NCBI GenBank assembly: GCA_014885115.2
Contig: WKLE02002955.1
Span: 1 to 22,937 of the forward strand
From: Asterionellopsis glacialis
Taxonomy: Eukaryota > Bacillariophyta > Plagiogrammaphyceae > Rhaphoneidales > Asterionellopsidaceae
Direction of reading: 5' to 3'
DNA: 22,937 bases
The position numbers were made by a program, and so were the translations under genes. Position 1 is the stretch's first letter. Every line of letters starts with the position of its first letter. The notes below the pieces were generated by a model, which was given only the letters and a program-made list of their open reading frames with translations, was not told the DNA's origin and did no database searches. Below, in pieces: positions 1-9,842 of this stretch.

Positions 1-108
1 ATGTTGGTTGCTGGTTACCCAGGAGATGCAGGGCACAATGGTATCAGGACTAAGACTGTTAGTCCAACTCCAAAAGTACACAATATTTATACACCACAAC
101 ATTTCTAG
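1..108 (+). CDS. Possible 3' end of an ORF entering from the left edge
   Basis: Frame 1 is open from the first base to a TAG at 106-108, giving 35 codons that begin MLVAGYPGDAGHNG and end YTPQHF. The fragment has mixed, protein-like composition and is less AT-rich than the DNA after it. I do not recognise it. An open run this short can occur by chance, so it may be the tail of a gene or mobile-element ORF lying upstream, or nothing at all. Confidence 0.2.
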   Translation: MLVAGYPGDAGHNGIRTKTVSPTPKVHNIYTPQHF

Positions 109-1137
109 TTCAATATCATTGTCATCATATGTTACTCCAAACCCCCCAACTCTCCATGATCTCATGAATAAGATTTCTTGCACACACTCTCTCATAATTT
201 TATTATATATCTATTAATATTCTTGTTCCTTTCATAAATATGTTCCCCACATCTTTTTATAATGAGGAGAAGATCAAGAACAACCAAGAGAAGAAATGAT
301 GATGGTCTCAACTACCAATAATGATAATATTGTGCTGATTCTTGCTCCAAAATTAAATGTAAACATTCAAACCTTCATGATAAACCAAGTCAATGAACAA
401 ATTTCTATTTTTACAAGTTCTCCCTGCTGTGTGGTCAGCAGCAGGAGTTTGTGACCTTGTTGTTGCTGGTAGACTGCACAAAACCACCACCACCCACCAG
501 AGGCATCAGGCATAGAAACAAGAACATTTCTTGTTATAGAGGCAGTTGTTATTGGTTAATAAAACATCTGCCAAATTCATAAAAATCTAAGCCCATCTCA
601 TTTAGTCTAGCACCTTATTAACAACTAATCTGTCAATATCTATTTCTGTGTAACATTTACTTAGGTCATTTTTCAAGAACCTGAAATGCAATTGTTGTGA
701 TCTGTGATGACATGTACATCCATTTCATGTATTTTCTTTGGTGTATTGTTTTTTAGGTATATAAGGGGATCCTCAGGGGGGTAAAAGGAGATGGCCAAAT
801 GATAGTCTAATCAAGGAATGTGACCTTGGGGGGTGGGATCTACATCCTGAATGCTAGAAGAAAAATGGGTTTGTCTAGCAATGATTGGATGGATACACTA
901 TACATGGAAAAAGTGTGAACACAAGATGGCCCTTTTTTGTTTCTATCCTTTGATTTACTAGACTCAAAAAACACCAGTGCTGGGGTGAAGAACCTCCTCC
1001 TACTAGTATTGTAGGATAGATGTGTAACAAGTCTGTCATCACTAAGTACTGTACCACTTTTTGCTAGTATAGTAGTTCTATATACTAGTCAGTCATCTGG
1101 TGAGCACTTATTTCCTAAGAAACGCATCCTATTTTTG

Positions 1138-1179
1138 CAAGCTTGAAATTTCTTGTTTCAACCAAAAATTGCAAGCTTG
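1138..1179. repeat. Dispersed repeat, copy A (paired CAAGCTTG)
   Basis: Two copies of the palindrome CAAGCTTG lie at 1138-1145 and 1172-1179, spaced 34 nt start to start. The sequence between and after them resembles copies B and C: AATT after the first box, and a CTTnAG-like stretch after the second. This is the most diverged of the three copies. Confidence 0.5.
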
Positions 1180-1676
1180 ACTTCAGAAATGTATCTTATA
1201 AATGAAATCATGATGATTTCATATTTGATTGGTCATTAAGTAATTTTATAAACAAAATCTGAACATTCTTAAATAAATTTCCCTATGTAATGTCAATTTT
1301 TCAAATCTACTACTAAGAGATTGATTCTAATTCATCTCCATCTCCTTCTTCATAAAATACACCATACAGACCAAAAATACTAGAGCTCATATAAAGTGGC
1401 TACAGAAAAGAAATGTTTATGATGGACCAAGAGATTTTATCACTTACTTGAAATTACATCATATAATAAGAAACAGATGGCTGCCCGTGACAATCTTAAC
1501 CATATTTCTTATTATTTCCAAAATTCTAAGTTTGGTGGTTTGAGAGAGAAATGCTATTTCTTAATCTAAGCAGTACACTGCATATCACAGTAGCACTAGT
1601 CTCCTATTTGTTGTTGAAATTTTGCAATTATAAGTAAAGTCCCTCCCTAGTAAAAAGCAATGGTACCAATTTTCTT

Positions 1677-1722
1677 TAAGCTTGGAATTTATTGCTTATT
1701 TTGGACACTTTTTTCAAGCTTG
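1677..1722. repeat. Dispersed repeat, copy B (paired CAAGCTTG)
   Basis: AAGCTTGGAATT at 1678-1689 is followed by TGCTTATTTT and then a second CAAGCTTGG starting at 1715. Copy C shares the same order: box, GGAATT, GCTTATTTT, a T-run, box. A short related tail (AACAT) follows in both B and C. Confidence 0.55.
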
Positions 1723-2336
1723 GCCTAGGCAACATTGATTATAGTGGTTTGTTCTTGATTTTTCCAGGAAATTCATGTTTTTCAGAAATCAACCAAAATG
1801 ACACTTTTTGGAGTAACCCCATAGAAAAGGTGTGAATAAAAGTATAACAATCAACAAACATAGCAAAGAAAGGATATCAGACACAATAATGCCCTTGGAT
1901 TTGGCTACATGCAGCAGATTGGTTTGCAATAGCTATTTTAGTGTTGACAAGGGCAAGATTGATTTTGGTCAATTTTTTTTATCAATTTGACTATATAGCA
2001 TGCAACAATCAATCATACAAAGTTATTTTTCATGGTGAATTAAATGGTACTAGTATAGTTGTAAGACAATAGGCTGATTGTCATTTTCTTGTCCAAAACT
2101 GTACTTGACGGAAATCTGCCATGGTAATGCTCACATGTAAAAAGTTGATGCACATAAAAATTAGAGTTCGGATTTGCGATATTTCATATTGCTGGAACAC
2201 AACAGACAGTATTCAATTTACCTGCATACTATATTGATTGCCAACTGTGAGTAAATTGGGAGATCATGAGAATACTTAAGATTGCTGAAAAATTAATGAT
2301 ATGACAATGAATGCAAATAAGTAATAGGAACTTTTT

Positions 2337-2378
2337 CAAGCTTGGAATTGCTTATTTTAGGCCAATTTTCCAAGCTTT
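2337..2378. repeat. Dispersed repeat, copy C (paired CAAGCTT)
   Basis: CAAGCTTGGAATTGCTTATTTT at 2337-2358 leads to CAAGCTTT at 2371-2378, followed by GACTTGAGAAACAT. It matches copy B closely through the first half and copy A in the CTTnAG stretch after the second box. Confidence 0.55.
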
Positions 2379-3513
2379 GACTTGAGAAACATCTGTTGCT
2401 TATTACTGGAGAGGGACTGTATGCTGTCAGTACATAATCAAATAGATATTGTTAAAAAATTCTACTAAGCTTTGCTTTACTTGTAATATAAAAAGATTAA
2501 TAATTTCAAGCTCTAAATCAAATAATAAAAGGCTTGATCAACTAGCCAATTTTTATTAATAAGTATATCTATATCCTACTACAAGAATACAATTAATATA
2601 GTACATTTTAGTTCAAAGGTATTGATAATTGCTGACTGGTATACAGTATGTTTCAAACATACATTAATATGGATTTGAGACTGGGAGAATTGGTTCTCAA
2701 CAATGGATTGGTCCACCCTTTGGTGTATCCATGTCCATAGTACAGGATTAGCACAGCAGCTAGCATCAAAATACCCTTTTACTAGGATGTAGAGTGTACT
2801 TCCACAGGTAGTTCAAAATGTGGAGACTTGTTCAATTTCCACACAATGGCTTTATGTATGCTAGTTTGGCAACGTCTTTCACTCACTGAACTGATTAAAA
2901 AACTAATATATATTTGTCCTACAATAGGAGGAAGTCTCATACTCTTGAGACTTCTTGTTCAAGGTTTTCTTGGAAGCAATCAAACACTGCTCTACTAGTA
3001 CTGCTTCAAAAAATTGAACTTTCTCAAATAGCAGTGGCAATTTATGATACAAAAGAGAGGGAAGAGGATAAACATAGTACAGGGGTCATCAGAGTTGTTT
3101 ACCTACCCCAGTTTTTAGGTAAAGTACATGTGAAACTGAACACTCCATAAGAACAACCCGGTAAACTGTTGTGAATAAGGCCTGTTTAAGGTCAAGTTGG
3201 TAAATTATGTGATTCACTAGATTTAATAAGGAAATCTCGTTTTCACTACATCAACTTTTCAACAAATTTCCTTACCAAAAACACGTATAATTTCACGTAT
3301 AATAGACTAATTTAGTAATTTTATGCTACTACTACATTTCACTATCAGGAAACATCACTGTCTGTACTAGATCACTGTAAAAATGCAGACACTCTGTTAT
3401 GACAAACAAATATTCATATCAATAAATAAATTAGTGCTCAATTATAGTAATTTACTAGCTACAGTGGACCTATAACTTACTTAGCTTTGTACTAATTTAC
3501 CATGTACTAAAAT

Positions 3514-3625
3514 CTGGTAAAAATCAAATCTCCCCAGGCCTTTTTTTTTAAATTCTGGTAAATTAGTTGGAATAAGAGACCGGTTTGAAACTGGTAAAAA
3601 TCATTGATTTGCCAGATCTGGTAAA
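3514..3625. repeat. Cluster of four CTGGTAAA motifs
   Basis: CTGGTAAA occurs at 3514, 3555, 3591 and 3618, that is four times in about 110 nt, with variable spacing (41, 36 and 27). Three copies are followed by (A)ATC or GATC. The third copy starts an imperfect palindrome at about 3593-3613 (GGTAAAAATCATTGATTTGCC with its own reverse complement). Related GGTAAA words occur near 3159, 3200 and 3975. Confidence 0.45.
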
Positions 3626-3828
3626 GATCAATGACTACCCCTGTATTAGCTTTCATCTGATAATTCATCCATAAGCAAAGAGAGTAAATTGCATTGTGTC
3701 CTGTTAACAAAAGGGAGATCCTTTCTGACTTTTGTTTGTGATGCTAGTATAAAATATTGATCATATGAAGGGATTTAAGTTATTTTACAAAAAGTTTCAC
3801 TATTTGGTGCCCTGTGCTGCTAGTGTCA

Positions 3829-4047
3829 ATGGCGGCACAACACAACAATCAAACAATCAACACACAAAAGAAAAGAAGACTTTTATTTGGTGAAAAAAAT
3901 TATGAGCTTAGTTTAATCCAGAGAAGATCTGGCAATTTAGTAAGAAGTAAAAGATTCAGGAAATATTTAGTAAAAGGTAAATTGGAGTCCATCTGCTTGT
4001 CCCTGTGTCAATCAGCCATCCTCAAGAGTGTCCTACAGGGAGTGTAG
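3829..4047 (+). CDS. Small basic hypothetical ORF, unrecognised
   Basis: An ATG at 3829 opens 72 codons ending in TAG at 4045-4047. The predicted product starts MAAQHNNQTINTQKKRR and is strongly basic in its first two thirds (KKRRLL, RRSG, RSKRFRKY), ending LKSVLQGV. I see no membrane segment, signal peptide or known motif. The ATG has GTCA before it, which is an ordinary context. It lies in otherwise gene-poor DNA and faces the decayed minus-strand fragments at 4102-4964. It could be a small gene, a mobile-element remnant or chance. Confidence 0.2.
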   Translation: MAAQHNNQTINTQKKRRLLFGEKNYELSLIQRRSGNLVRSKRFRKYLVKGKLESICLSLCQSAILKSVLQGV

Positions 4048-4101
4048 TTCATTTGGGTTTGTTTATACTACAGTATCATTTTTACTATATTTTGTTACAT
4101 T

Positions 4102-4964
4102 CTATTTTAGTGATGTTGTTTGTGATTTTTTCCACATTTGATAACTTTTGGTTCTATCATTTATATTGTCATTAATGAAATTCTCTTCCTCTTGACCACC
4201 CACTCCTACTTCTTCTACAACATCTAGCTCCTCTCTTGTTACAATCCTTATCCTCATGACCTGGTCAGGTTCCTTTCTACATAGAAAAATTACAATAAGG
4301 ACAACTTCCATGACCACTGTTATGACAAAACTCAATGAGACCCAGCATACCTACAATTCACTCACAAACTCAAAAAATTATATACCCTCATTGATGCTAC
4401 ATTATCACAGGATAGAGGTATTTTCAATGACTCAGAAGAGAAGCCTACCTAACACACTCCTCCTCATTCAGTATTTGCCAATGCATTTCTACCTGAGCCC
4501 CAACTACGATACACACCAGTACCTGCCTGCTACTATGCAAGCAATTACTCAATTTTTAAAGCCCATCAACACCACCTAAAGTTTTATCTTCACTTTTATG
4601 GTTCTGACCATCATTACAAGTCAAGTGCTGGTAACAATGCATTGCACCACCATGACAGGGTAATAAAATATATATTTACTTTTTCTAACTTTTTCAACAA
4701 CAGCCTCATCCCAACCATCTATTCCCTGTTTTTTTTGCATCATCATGTGGTGCTACTAGTAGTAGCTAAATAATCTTATCATCCACAAGTTGTTGAGCAA
4801 AGGTAATTTTTGACAAACCTTGTGTGTGTGAAATTTCTTATGTGTTTTGTGAGTGACTTTCTTGACAGGCAGCAAAAAAATCCAAACAAATAGCTTGACA
4901 TTGTCCTTCTTCCCCTGTTCCCAATTCCCAATATGTCAATTTTATTGTTTTGTATTCTTTTCAC
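4102..4964 (-). pseudogene. Decayed coding-like region, frames interrupted
   Basis: On the minus strand several protein-like stretches follow one another in different frames, separated by stops. Near 4960-4780 there are frames such as GKKDNVKLFVWIFLLPVKK. At about 4740-4670 there is QGIDGWDEAVVEKVRK. From about 4662 to 4450 one frame reads PCHGGAMHCYQHLTCNDG, then after a single stop LVCIVVGAQVEMHWQILN. At about 4310-4102 a frame reads KEPDQVMRIRIVTREELDVV and continues acidic. This pattern fits an old, frameshifted gene or transposon ORF. I cannot name the family, and no intact start-to-stop frame spans it. Confidence 0.25.
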
Positions 4965-5208
4965 CTTCCTTGTAATGAATCTGTTTTTGTTGTTGTTGGA
5001 CTACATTTGTACCACCAGCACCACTCAACCCAAAGTTGCTAAATACTACTCCAAATGGCAAAGTACCAAACAGCCCAGTCCTACCACATAGGATACAATC
5101 ATTGTTCAAAATTGGTATTGGTTTTCTTGTAGGAGTATTTCAGTAAATTTTTTATTGTTGGAGTTCTTGCAATGTCTCCATATTTGACAATGGCTGATGA
5201 CAAGAGCA

Positions 5209-5259
5209 AACAAAGCACCACATCCACTAAATGTGGTGCTTTGTATGTGGTGCTTTGTT
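5209..5259. repeat. 14-nt inverted repeat with duplicated right arm
   Basis: ACAAAGCACCACAT at 5210-5223 is followed after 7 nt by its exact reverse complement ATGTGGTGCTTTGT at 5231-5244. That arm is then repeated head to tail at 5245-5258. The left arm can therefore pair with either right arm, and the pairing with the second copy extends to 15 bp. A shorter match (ATGTGGTGCT) sits near 4746. Confidence 0.8.
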
Positions 5260-6078
5260 AGAGTTGCTAGTTTTTGAGGCATTTGCATGAAACTGCAAAA
5301 AAGAGACAACAGTAACACACAAGGGCCAGGTCCAAACAGAATGATTCTCCTGCTTGAGAAAAGAGTTTGAACTTGTTGCAGTGTGGTCCAAAATTGTACG
5401 TACTCTACTTACAGAAGAGAAATAAACCAAGATATTTGATTTGCGCCAAAACATAAACAGATCCGGAGTTTGTGGCAACCTACAAATTACTACCTTGTAG
5501 TACCAGTGGGTCCTAGTCCTAGGTTGGACCAAGAGAATAATAAGAGTCATCAATCCATTGGGTACCTACTTTACAGTAGTTTTACACAAAAACAAAAGCA
5601 GTCTTGATTATAGCAAGATTTTTCATAGAGTGTATCAAGGAAGATTGTAATTCTACTCCTGTTTTCTGCTTGAAATATCAAGTACGATCAGAAGCTATTT
5701 TCCGGTGTAAAAGGTTTCGAGAATAATTGGTTTGGTTTGACACATTATTTATTCATATTTTACTGTCATACCGGCGTTATATTTATGCCCAGATGCACAC
5801 TTTTTGCGCATCCCAGCAGCACTGTTTGTTCTTTTCTCCACATAGACTTCTATAGCCATTATTTTATTCGTAGAGGAAGTATGTATGTGATCGAAATGAT
5901 TAATCACCATACCAGGTACAATCGTGCGTCAGTTTGGCCAACAAATATGTACCTGGAACATAGGAGTAGCACTTTTAATTGCAAAAAATGCTCTGTCACT
6001 TCTATTTTTTATCCATACGTCCTTTATCAGGTACACTCCTTATCACTTATATATTATATGATAGTAGGAGCTACCGTC

Positions 6079-6160
6079 GGTTTTGAAAAGCGAGTTTCAT
6101 CCCAGTACTTGCCACCGTAGGTTTTGAAAAGCGAGTTTCATCCTAGTACTTGCCACCGTA
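6079..6160. repeat. 41-nt tandem duplication, two copies
   Basis: A 41-nt unit starting GGTTTTGAAAAGCGAG and ending CTTGCCACCGTA occurs at 6079-6119 and again at 6120-6160, with a single visible difference (CCC against CCT inside the unit). A third, truncated unit start (GATTTTA) follows. It lies about 530 nt upstream of the kinase start codon. Confidence 0.85.
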
Positions 6161-6694
6161 GATTTTACCTTTTCCAAAATATAGTTTACGCTTCATAATC
6201 GGCTAGAGATAAAGAGATAGAGTTATGACCTCAGGTTATCATCGTCACGAGTAAAAATACTCCGGGACAGACAATTGGAGATTCTCCAGAAAAGAAAACG
6301 AGTGGGAAAGATTGTCATTGAAGTTCTTATTGATATCAATCTCGGAGAAAACAACCACAACATTACTGTGAGAAGTTGAAGTTTGCGCACATCTAATTTT
6401 TTCTGTTGGGAAAAACGGGACAAGATCATTTTCTTGTACGCATTTTGTACTGCCCAAATAATGAATTCACAGTGTTTATTGGTGCTGGTTTATCAAATAG
6501 GAGTAGTTGATTGTGTTCCTATTGTAATTTGGTCGACTACGTACACTCTACGTTCATGTTTTCAACAAGCCGTCTCAACAATATCTTGCGTGCATCACTA
6601 AAACTAAAAAGGAAGTAGAACTAAAAGACACATAACAAAAATCTGTTGTGACAACTAACAAAAGCAAACAAACAAAAAGTGAAAATTGAACAAG

Positions 6695-9142
6695 ATGATG
6701 CATATATCTGATTTGGTCATATCGATTGCTTACTTTAGCATTCCTATTCAGCTTGTGGTTTCATTGTTGAAATATCCAAGCTTGACAAGGATGCAAGCTA
6801 AGATAATTGGATTGTTAATATTGTTTGCTCTCTTTATTTTTCTTTGCGGTGCTGGGCATTTACTGCGATGCTTAGAAAAAAGTGACACGCGTTTCTTTTA
6901 TGTCTTGAACGTTTTTACATCGATTGTGTCACTGATTACTGCAGTGTATTTGCTACCCCTCATTCCTAATTTGATGGGAGCTATCGAAAAATCTATGCAA
7001 GACTTGGTAGAACTTAATCGTGAAACCAGTGAATCAAAATCGAAACTGTTTACATTCATGGCATTTTTATGTCATGAAATACGTAATCCACTCTTTGCGA
7101 TCACATCCTCAGCAAGCTTTCTAAGTGATACAGAAATGACAGAAGAGCAACAAATTGGTATAGGATCAATTCAAGATGCATCCCTTCTTATGCTACGTCT
7201 TGTTAACGATGTTCTAGACTTATCCAAGATTGATGCTGGGAAGTTAGAACTTGAGCAACGTGATTTTGATTTGCACCGTCTATTTGAAAACTTGAATTGT
7301 AATATGAAGCTGCAAATATTGCAAAAATCAAAGAACAAGGTACAATTTAATTTTCAGATGTCCGAAGACGTCCCAAAACTTGTTTACGGCGATTCAACCA
7401 GATTTCTACAAATCATTTATAACTTACTTTCCAATAGTTCCAAGTTTACAAACCAGGGGCACATTGGCGTGAAAGTAAGCGTATGCCAGTCTCAAACAAT
7501 GAAGGCTATGTTGGAGGGTTTTCCAGATGAAATTCCAGATAGTTTTGACAGTTGTTTTAACACAGACAATTGCTGTGAAACTTGTTGTGAAAGTTGCATC
7601 ACAGAAGACGGTGGTGTTAAATCTTTACAGGACCCATCTGCAGCTACATTGAACTTGGAGATAGAAAGTAGCACATTTGATTTAATGAGTTCGGGTTCGC
7701 GAGTGGCAGATGCATCTGCACAACATGATAAACATGGATATAGGAAAGAGAAGAGCTTTAAAAGGCACCACCCAGAGAACAACCGCAAAAAAATCGCGGT
7801 CGACCACACCACTCACAGTAGCAATTCATCATTGAAATGTCATAAATATGTGGTCTTGTCCGTAGTCGTATCTGATACAGGTATTGGTATTCCTGAAAAA
7901 CGTATCAAAACTATCTTTGAACCATTTTCACAAGCTAAGTTATCTGATTACCGTGAGCATGGTGGGACTGGATTAGGTTTAAGTATTGTTTACCGATTAG
8001 TCAAAGCTATGGGTGGTACCATTGAAGTCAAAAGCAAGGATGGTGAGGGTACAAAATTCTTCTTGAGATTACCCATCCGTGTGTCCCATTTGAATGATCG
8101 GCAAAAGAGTGAACATGACGACACTCCAGAGGTTCCAGAAGTCACTGTTGATATGACGGATCCATTACTAACCTGCCAACGCCTACCAGTATACTCTTGC
8201 TCGCCTCAAACAAAATTGGAATCATTTTCCAATGATTGCATTCTTGACATGGAAGAAGGCAATGCTAAGAAAGAAAAAGACAGTTGTACAGCAAGAAACC
8301 TGTCGACTTCCTCATCGTCTTCGGTAGCCACATCGTTGTTGTCGAAAAATGATGTTACCACTGCAACTCCCGAAAAAGAAGGTGACGACCAGAAAGGAAC
8401 CCTTCAAAATGACACCCATCACAATAGTCTTGCTAACATGGTTATGGTTTCAAAGAAGCGCCAAAATGCGGCCAAACCTAGATTACCATCTTTTGAATTT
8501 GGATCATTAGCTTCTGTTGTATTGGTGGTCGATGACAAGTAAGTTTTCGGAGGATGGGTGTCATGGGTGCGTTGTGTGATGTGATATTGCAGCTCTAACC
8601 CAATCAACTTACCTTTTATTGCTTTGTGTGCATTCATATTTAGCTGCGTCAACCGTAAATTAATTGGTAGAATGCTTTCTTTTTACAATGTGGAATATAG
8701 GACTGCTAAGGATGGTGCTGAAGCTATCCAAGCTATACAGGAAAGTCGCAATGTCACCAGTAACCCCGAAGCACCGTATTACAAACTCATATTTATGGAT
8801 TTATCAATGCCTGTCATGGATGGTTATGAAGCTATTGATCAATTGCGTAAAGATGGCATCCAAATCCCGATCATTGCCCTTACAGCAAATGCCTTGGCAA
8901 AAGAACGTACGAGAGCTTTGGATCTGGGTGCCAATGAATTCCGCACCAAGCCCATCATGAGAGAAGAGATACATGCACTTTGTAGTCGATTTCTTCTTGA
9001 TGATGATGATGACATCGAGACCGGCGGAATCAAGAATAGCGCTAGCTATGAAAAGATTGTCCACCACGACGGACATGAAAAAGAAGACCCCAAAAAACCC
9101 TCGAAACGGTCATGTTACCTGCCGCCCGTTTCGTTAGTGTAA
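6695..9142 (+). CDS. Ethylene-receptor-like hybrid histidine kinase (EBD-HisKA-HATPase-REC)
   Basis: Exons 6695-8538 and 8644-9142 give 780 residues. Residues 6-93 form three membrane helices matching the ethylene-binding domain of plant ETR1: ISDLVISIAYFSIP (Asp6, Tyr13, Pro17), then FLCGAGHL (Cys51, His55), then a third helix ending LLPLIPNL. In ETR1 the equivalent Cys65 and His69 hold copper, and Asp25, Tyr32 and Pro36 are needed for ethylene binding. A short helical linker leads to HisKA with phospho-acceptor His127 (CHEIRNPL). The ATPase domain has N-box Asn247, DTGIG at 394 and GGTGLGLS at 423. A polar linker follows, then the receiver domain: acid pair 613-614, phospho-acceptor Asp667 (FMDLSMP), Lys717. 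The product is probably an ER or plasma-membrane sensor. The GAF domain of ETR1 is absent, and about 120 extra residues interrupt the ATPase domain. Start: the first ATG after an in-frame TGA at 6680; an upstream exon cannot be excluded. Ethylene sensing is inferred, the kinase call is firm. Confidence 0.9.
8539..8643 (+). other. Intron of the histidine kinase gene
   Basis: GTAAGT donor at 8539 and TTTAG acceptor ending at 8643, 105 nt. Splicing joins AA with C to make Asn615, restoring the receiver motif VVDDNCVNRKLI. Without splicing the frame hits TAA at 8540-8542, right after the acid pair. Confidence 0.93.
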
Positions 9143-9842
9143 TTTAGAAAATATTCACAACGTTACAATCGCATGGAGTATACCAATGGTTAGTAGATAC
9201 TTATCTTTTGTCACTCACCAGTATCTCTGGCAGAATCTCTCGACAAGTTTTAGAAGATGGGGACAAACAATGTGAGTGTTCGAATATTTTGACAATTCTA
9301 GAGAGTCATTTTGCCCACGAAACGGTGCAGGTGCTCTAAATTTTTAGCAATGTCCCTGGGAACATCATTGTGATGTTGACATACTGTAAATAATAACTCC
9401 AATATTACCATGCATACTGTCTGTATTATTGTAGGAATTTTGCTTTACTTTTTCGTGACCTATCAGAATTGAATTGGAACGAAGGACAACGGAAAAAGGA
9501 ATCATCCGTTTCAACCATACGAAAGATTTCTTCAACGAAAGGGAACTTTCTTGCGAAAACTTCAAAACCAAAATAGGTACTGCAAGATACCTACAAGGTT
9601 ACCGTGCAAACAATGTTTTTACGAACAAATTAAATCCTATAATAATGTTTATTTTCGGTCTTCTGATAAAGTATTACGCTATTTCTGTTCGATTGTACGA
9701 GCTCGTACCCGTTTTATTCCCTGGGACGACATCTCTCCACTTCCGACCTACATTTGACTATCTAGTCCCAACATTTTATCAAATCTTTACAAGTTTTTAT
9801 TTTCCAATTCCTTTCTTCGGTTCAGATAATGGGTGTATCCTT
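9143..9842. other. Intergenic between two convergent genes
   Basis: This is shared 3' flank of the histidine kinase (+) and the TM9 gene (-). An open plus-strand frame from 9474 runs into the TM9 coding region, but it starts at TTG and has no recognisable motif, so I do not call it. I see no RNA gene or clear repeat here. Confidence 0.5.

Larger units (their letters stand above)
109..3828. other. Gene-poor AT-rich region with short dispersed repeats
   Basis: No reading frame here has recognisable protein character. Open frames are short, mostly start at non-ATG codons and are low in complexity. The DNA is AT-rich with many A/T runs and recurring ACTAGT-type hexamers (for example near 1002, 1075, 2050 and 2995). 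It contains the CAAGCTTG-paired repeats and the TGGTAAA cluster listed separately. It may be decayed transposon or intergenic heterochromatin-like DNA; I see no rRNA or tRNA. Confidence 0.6.
4965..6694. other. Intergenic DNA upstream of the histidine kinase
   Basis: No supported gene. The open frames at 5227-5553 (-), 5737-6120 (+) and 6223-6457 (-) begin at non-ATG codons or have random-looking composition. The stretch holds the 14-nt inverted/direct repeat at 5209-5259 and the 41-nt duplication at 6079-6160. The last 90 nt before 6695 are very A-rich, as expected for the kinase leader, and an in-frame TGA at 6680-6682 closes the frame above the ATG. I see no clear TATA box. Confidence 0.5.

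Noticed and set aside
5737..6120. 127-codon open frame on the plus strand
   Set aside because: Starts at TTG, has random-looking composition and ends inside the 41-nt repeat.
6686..6694. Kinase start at TTG 6686
   Set aside because: It is not an ATG; the first ATG (6695) follows an in-frame TGA and suits a eukaryotic gene.
7475..7821. Possible intron (GTAAGC to CAG/TAG) in the kinase insertion
   Set aside because: Its removal shifts the frame and gives stops at once; the segment is open throughout in the coding frame.
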